Shown: positions 8,296 to 12,326 of the stretch, in pieces
How the letters are laid out: every line of letters begins with the position of its first letter
How positions within the stretch are numbered: position 1 is the first letter of the stretch
NCBI GenBank assembly: GCA_003024985.2
Contig: PXIH01S0039879.1
Origin: Euperipatoides rowelli
Taxonomy: Eukaryota; Onychophora; Udeonychophora; Euonychophora; Peripatopsidae
DNA length: 12,326 nucleotides
Reading direction: 5' to 3' (one strand)
The notes under the pieces: model-generated
Told to the model about the DNA's origin: nothing
What the model saw: only the letters and a program-made list of their open reading frames with translations
Databases searched by the model: none
Made by a program: the position numbers and the translations under genes

Positions 8296-8358
8296 TTAAA
8301 TTGAAGTTTAAAAAAAAAAAAAAGGGAAAAATGGATAATTATGTCTACTTCAATTTAA
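8296..8358. repeat. 12-base inverted repeat around an A14 run
   Basis: TTAAATTGAAGT (8296-8307) is the exact reverse complement of 8347-8358. A further 11-base copy of the same word (ACTTCAATTTA) lies at 8544-8554, so the pair 8296-8307 / 8544-8554 also brackets the GC-enriched block in between. AATTTAAATAAA is repeated at 8352-8363 and 8389-8400. Words this short and AT-rich can arise by chance, so terminal inverted repeats are only a possibility. Confidence 0.3.
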
Positions 8359-8372
8359 ATAAATTATATACT

Positions 8373-8546
8373 CTATATGATGTATATTAATTTAAATAAA
8401 AAGTACTTACCAACATGTTTTGACGGTTTTTTAAAAATGATTGTCAAACAATGTTGAACGTTCACTGTTGTTCCTGCAACATATTGACATGCAAGCTGTA
8501 TACGACCGTCGTTGCTCCAATGTGTGCATGGTGATTCAAACTGACT
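8373..8546 (-). pseudogene. Possible exon or transposase-type HTH fragment
   Basis: Between an in-frame TGA (8549-8547) and TAG (8375-8373) the minus strand has 57 open codons and no ATG. The part at 8411-8540 is clearly more G+C- and CpG-rich than its surroundings. It is followed at 8410 by a consensus 5' splice site (GTAAGT) and preceded at 8542-8541 by an AG, giving a possible 130-nt exon, though no good pyrimidine tract precedes that AG. The peptide reads ...CTHWSNDGRIQLACQYV... then FKKPSKHV. The layout W-S-x-D-x-R, Tyr seven residues after Arg, and a later F-K-K-P-S-K resembles the N-terminal helix-turn-helix seen in DUF4817-like/transposase-derived proteins, with about two residues missing before the Phe. 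That match is from memory of the pattern, not a search. Alternatives: a host exon, a decayed transposon, or chance. Confidence 0.22.
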
Positions 8547-8554
8547 TCAATTTA

Positions 8555-9710
8555 GTGATTTTTCAATAGATAGATACTTTTCTTCACTTCAGAATTTCCT
8601 TACTCTTTCCAGAGATAATTTTTTTGTAATTAAATAAGCTTTAGAATTCTTCATCAGTATTTAATAATCAGACCCTAAAATGAAGTCTAATAAACATATC
8701 TAATGTTTTGAAGAACTTAAAAACCCGATTATACCAGGAAAAGCACCTAATGATATCTCTAACAGATTAAAGGCCACTGAACAAATTTATTTTATTATCA
8801 GGATTAGATTATTATTTTTAGGGGAATGTGGTTATATCAAATTTATAATCTTTATATGTTGGGGAAACCGTTTTTCTCCATTGTTAATTTAAATTTTGCC
8901 CTTAAACTGGTAACATATTATTTTTTAGTCAAAATACTAAAATTTATACATTTAAAAAACCAAAAACATCAATTAAGGTAACTCCTGATAAAAAATTGAA
9001 TTTAGAGGTATAATGCTAGCAACAAAAACGTTTGTGCATTTTCAACAATGTTTTAGCACAACATACACAAAAATATAGAAAACCACTTTTATTTAGTTAT
9101 TGTAGACATTCTACTTCAAGATTTTGGTTAAGAGACTGACTAAATTCATTAAAACTCTATAACCAGTAGAATGCAGAATCTATTGCAGCATTATTAGATC
9201 GGGCATTTAAATGTTCTGATAGCCAATACACTTTGCTAAGGAAAAATTAAATGGCTAACATTAAGATTTGCAACGATGTAATTGACTTGAATAATATATT
9301 TTCTATACAATCAAATTCAATTATTTTAGAAACTAAAAATCTAAAATGAATTGGAATTCTTTTTTTTTTTTTAATTTATTTCTATGGTCAGTGTCGACTC
9401 ACTTCATTTCAATTCTTCTCCTAGCAAATAAGGACCTTTTAAAGTAAGAAACTCTAGTAAAAGAAAAAAGAAAACAAACTTGCCTTGAGAAATTAAAAAA
9501 AAAAAAAACAACAGTAAAATAATAGTTTCGTAAAATATTTATTGGGCTAATAAAGTTACATCAATGAGCTAAATCATTTACAGTATAGGAAAACTTCAGG
9601 GTTAATTACAGGTATTAGCATTTATAGATGTGAGAATTAGCTTTCATTTTAAGTAGCAGAAGAAATGAGAAGTAAGCCAATTCAACAATTAAAATAAAAT
9701 AGAGTATAAG
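8555..9710. other. AT-rich non-coding DNA, poly-T/poly-A runs
   Basis: No supported gene. T13 at 9360-9372 and A14 at 9495-9508 are the clearest features. An 11-base word (CATTTCAATTC, near 9402) recurs inverted near 9800, but the flanks agree too poorly to call terminal repeats. Confidence 0.55.
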
Positions 9711-9759
9711 AAAAGCAAAAACAAACCAAAAAACAAAAAAAACAAACAAACAAACATCA
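9711..9759 (+). repeat. Low-complexity (CAAA)n-like tract
   Basis: An A/C-only stretch with runs of A separated by single C or CC, including three clean CAAA units at its right end. It is ordinary simple-sequence DNA, possibly the degenerate tail of a retroposed element, though no element body is recognisable upstream. Confidence 0.75.
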
Positions 9760-10000
9760 AAGGATATTAATTAACAGACAAAAAAAGTTCATCTAAATGA
9801 ATTGAAATGGCGGTGTGACTCCTATTGACACATTGGTTATTTTTATTAGTTAGTTAACATTTTTTATTACCATTCTATTTATAATTGGATTCAATAGATT
9901 GCTAATACTCAGGGTTGACTTTAACAAAAATGGCTCACTAGCAAAGTAATATGATAGTGCCCCTTCATCTTTTTTTAAAAAAAAAAAAAAAGACATTAAT
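9760..10000. other. AT-rich non-coding DNA, nothing recognised
   Basis: It ends with a T-run/A-run junction (about 9969-9991) just before the paired hairpins. No open frame or repeat match. Confidence 0.5.
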
Positions 10001-10020
10001 CTCCTCTTTGGGAAGAGGAG
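10001..10020. repeat. GC-rich 8-bp hairpin
   Basis: CTCCTCTT and AAGAGGAG flank the loop TGGG. It lies four bases before a second hairpin (10024-10047) and immediately upstream of dispersed repeat copy B. Copy A has no counterpart, so it lies outside the shared repeat or was lost from copy A. Confidence 0.7.
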
Positions 10021-10023
10021 CAT

Positions 10024-10047
10024 CTACTGTATATAATAAAACAGTAG
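10024..10047. repeat. 7-bp hairpin at the start of repeat copy B
   Basis: CTACTGT and ACAGTAG flank a ten-base AT loop. The right arm falls inside the part aligned with copy A, where the pairing has been lost. It may be the original terminal structure of the repeat family. Confidence 0.55.
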
Positions 10048-10280
10048 AAATGTCTATATGTTGGTTAGGTTACTACTTCTCTTAACCACTCATCCTAGTA
10101 CAATGATGTTTGATTTACTTGAAAGCCCTGCTAAAGCAGATCCGTCCGATGCTATTTAGGGCTCCCAATTGTCCCTGAACTGGGGAAAAATTTAGAATAA
10201 AAGGAACTCTATGGAAATTCAATTACACCAGAAACATTTTTAAAACTTATTTGTAGCCACTGGGCGACTTATTTCGCCAA
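10029..10280 (+). repeat. Dispersed repeat, copy B (better preserved)
   Basis: This is the partner of 278-540, same orientation, with the same ordered landmarks and the 26-base exact match at 10234-10259. Its right end carries a small hairpin (GGCGA / TCGCC, 10263-10278, loop CTTATT) and its left end overlaps the hairpin at 10024-10047, so both edges of the unit are palindromic. It retains CpG sites that are TG or CA in copy A, suggesting it is younger or closer to the family consensus. There is no open frame of note and no RNA polymerase III box that I can defend. A non-autonomous mobile element is likely; its class is not determined. Confidence 0.75.
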
Positions 10281-11033
10281 TATATTATACATATTAACAG
10301 TACATTATTAAATGTACCCTTTTCTATTTATAGCCAAATATTTTTAAACAATCGGTAATAAAAAAAAGAATCTCATTCATTATAATAGTACATTATATTT
10401 AGATAAGATATGAACATATTTCTAAATATTCCCAGAATGAAGTAATAAGTATGCCATCAATTTAAGCAAGTTGCAAATTAAAAAATAAAAATTATTACCA
10501 GTATGCCTTGGGCTTAAACTACAGTATATCATTATTTTTTTAATTAAAAACTTTAAAATTGGAAGACAAGGAAAAAAAAGTCACAGTTTTAAATAATAAA
10601 ATTTTTATTGAACTTTTTTATATTTAGACTAATTATCAAGACATGACATTTTGCTTGAACTGAATAAGTTTGAAAAGAAAATTGATTAATTGAGCAAGGT
10701 TAAGTAAATTAATTTGAATGATAATTAAATTTAGATTTAAGGGGGCAGGGAGGAATGTCTAAAATGATGCATTTTTTTAATATGGTGCTAAAATTTAAAT
10801 TATTTTTTCAATAATTGCAAGGCCTCAAATGGTGCTTGTGGGATAATCTGCCACCATTTCTTTCTAGCAAGTGTTCTGAACAGTGGATATACAATATATT
10901 GATATGTCAGTTCTGATTAGTTCTATCAAGTTGTCAGTTCATCAAGTATATACAATACACTACACAAATTTTTATAAATGCATCTTTTTAATTAAAAAAA
11001 AAAAAAGATATAAAGCTAGTTTACTAAGGTACT
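10281..11033. other. AT-rich non-coding DNA, nothing recognised
   Basis: A GGGGGCAGGGAGG word lies at 10741-10753. The plus-strand frame starting at 10883 (66 codons) runs through an A13 tract into a C-run, is low-complexity and is not a credible gene. Confidence 0.55.
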
Positions 11034-11043
11034 CCCCCCCCCC
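11034..11043. repeat. Homopolymer C10
   Basis: Ten C residues followed by a pyrimidine-only CTCTCCCATCTCC stretch. Such a run is rare at this composition. Its minus strand is G-rich. No function can be assigned. Confidence 0.8.
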
Positions 11044-11097
11044 TCTCCCATCTCCATTTTATAAAATCTTGAACATTGCCTAGCTGGCTTGAATTAT

Positions 11098-11119
11098 AGT
11101 GTTTTTAAAATAAAACACT
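11098..11119. repeat. 8-bp hairpin with a 6-base loop
   Basis: AGTGTTTT and AAAACACT flank TAAAAT. It is followed by TTTTTA, but there is no transcript to terminate, so no terminator is called. Confidence 0.5.
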
Positions 11120-12326
11120 TTTTATTAATCATTATTGCTTAGAAAGAATTGTCATGTATCATATATAGACGGGCATTCTACAACTGTGAAGAATTTTAAA
11201 AGAATAATTTGATAGCTTATTTATCAGTAGCATGATATTGTAATTCTCATTTAATATAGAATACTCGTATTATTTTGTTTTAAAACTGGATTTTCTGAAG
11301 TCCTAATATAATTACACAGATGTGTTTAATAACATAAGATAAAAAATGAAAATATATAATAGTAGGCCTATTTAGTAGAAATAATAAACACCTACTTTTT
11401 TGTTGTTGCTTTAATATAAACCTAGCCTTTTAGCTAATATTTTGATGCGAGGGAATAAAAAAGCTAATACAAGTATAATCGGAGAAAATCTTTATTATTT
11501 ATGAATTCAATAAACGTAGCCTAATATACAATAAGTGCAATATTAAATACTGTAGGTGGAAAAAAATTGGCCATTCAATCATTTCAGAAAAAAAAAAGGC
11601 GATGGAATGAAGATACTGTAAGTAAAGTAAGATAGTTAATATCAGTCCACATTAATCATTATTTTATATTATCAAAACAATCTAACAAATTTTCAATAAT
11701 TCAATATTTTATTGAGAACATATAAAACTTGTGTTCTGTAAAATAAAAATCTAATCAGGAATCCAAATTTATACACAATTTATTATTAATTCGATAAAAC
11801 AATTTTTGTGTACATGTGGTATTATGAAAAATATTTTGCAAGGTAAAAAGATTTCCAAAATAAGATCGCATACCGTTAGCAGTATTTACTGTAGCAGAAA
11901 AATTAAATTTTAAATATCAAGACAAATTATAGCTTAATATTTTTAAAAATCAATTATCAGAACATAGAAATTGTGAGTACTAACTAAATTTATTGGGAAT
12001 ATCATTGGTATAGTATAGGATTCTAGGGTTTCTGATTTTCTATTTTCTGGGAAATCTCAGTAATTTCTTTATAGCATTTATTTATCAAAATTTGAGTCGA
12101 AAATAAAGTTAGATTATAGGGTATTTATAAAAAAAGTTAATCTACTGTTTAGGAAAATTATTATTTCAGATTATTTTTAGGTGAATTGTATATTAACCTG
12201 TAATTCTATCAGCAATGTTACTCAATACACTAAAAATATAATACAATAAATTTTCTAATGAAATAATCTGTTACAGTAATCATATTCATATTTTTCTAGT
12301 GATTATAATAATATTACCGTAATAAT
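11120..12326. other. AT-rich non-coding DNA, nothing recognised
   Basis: No open frame above chance, no strong inverted repeat and no match to the repeat families above. TACTGTA/TACCGTAAT-type words recur (near 11549, 11614, 11887, 12272 and 12315) but without shared flanks. Confidence 0.55.

Noticed and set aside
8296-8358. 12-base inverted repeat as proof of a MITE
   Set aside because: My estimate of chance occurrence at this spacing and composition is a few tenths per window, so it is reported only as a weak observation.
4903-9606. AGGGTTAA near 9597 as the right end of the piggyBac-like element
   Set aside because: Beyond the first few bases the reverse complement does not match the TTAACCCC end or its hairpin module, and no transposase frame lies between.
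9389-9840. Possible terminal inverted repeats sharing CATTTCAATTC
   Set aside because: Only an 11-base AT-rich core matches exactly; the flanks need gaps and mismatches. Matches of this size are expected many times by chance in the window.
11098-11125. Hairpin followed by T-run as an intrinsic terminator
   Set aside because: The window looks eukaryotic, there is no upstream transcription unit, and AT-rich hairpins followed by T are common here by composition.
12309-12317. TAATATTAC, identical to the replication-origin nonamer of circular Rep-encoding DNA viruses
   Set aside because: About one such word is expected by chance at this composition, there is no flanking stem holding it in a loop, and no Rep or capsid frame is present.

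Overview
This 12.3 kb window is very A+T-rich (about 70-72% A+T by eye). It is dominated by homopolymer A/T runs, CpG-poor outside a few islands, and scattered with hairpins and decayed repeats. No rRNA, tRNA, CRISPR array, operon or ribosome-binding-site pattern is visible. The texture is that of an intergenic or intronic stretch of an AT-rich animal nuclear genome. AT-rich invertebrates such as chelicerates, crustaceans or cnidarians would fit, but the sequence does not fix the lineage. I find no confident protein-coding gene. By my own estimate, about 8% of codons are stops at this composition, so the longest open frame expected by chance over six frames is about 85-90 codons. The longest one seen is 84 codons.

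Layout from left to right. Positions 278-540 hold an old copy (copy A) of a dispersed repeat whose better-preserved partner (copy B) lies at 10029-10280. Positions 1811-1998 are G/purine-rich with a small direct duplication. Positions 2640-3060 are less AT-rich and carry short overlapping open frames on both strands (2732-2902 plus, 2830-3039 minus) that I cannot assign. Positions 3180-4809 hold five exact octamer (POU-type) motifs. Positions 4903-4989 are a CpG-dense island that starts at TTAACCCC, contains a duplicated hairpin module and looks like one end of a piggyBac-type element. It is followed by a nested foldback (MITE-like) structure at 5135-5408. Positions 5818-5905 form the most striking object: two 38-nt arms with complete pairing (one G-U) around a 12-nt loop. 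A second compact hairpin lies at 7101-7143. Positions 8373-8546 on the minus strand hold a GC-enriched open frame without a start codon; it ends against a consensus 5' splice site and loosely resembles a transposase-type helix-turn-helix. Two adjacent hairpins (10001-10047) lead into repeat copy B. The rest is AT-rich DNA in which I see nothing.

The functional picture is therefore of repeats and possible non-coding RNA or regulatory DNA, not of genes working together. The hairpin at 5818-5905 is the best candidate for a real, possibly undescribed, functional element. The dispersed repeat and the piggyBac-like/foldback pair are best read as transposable-element remains.
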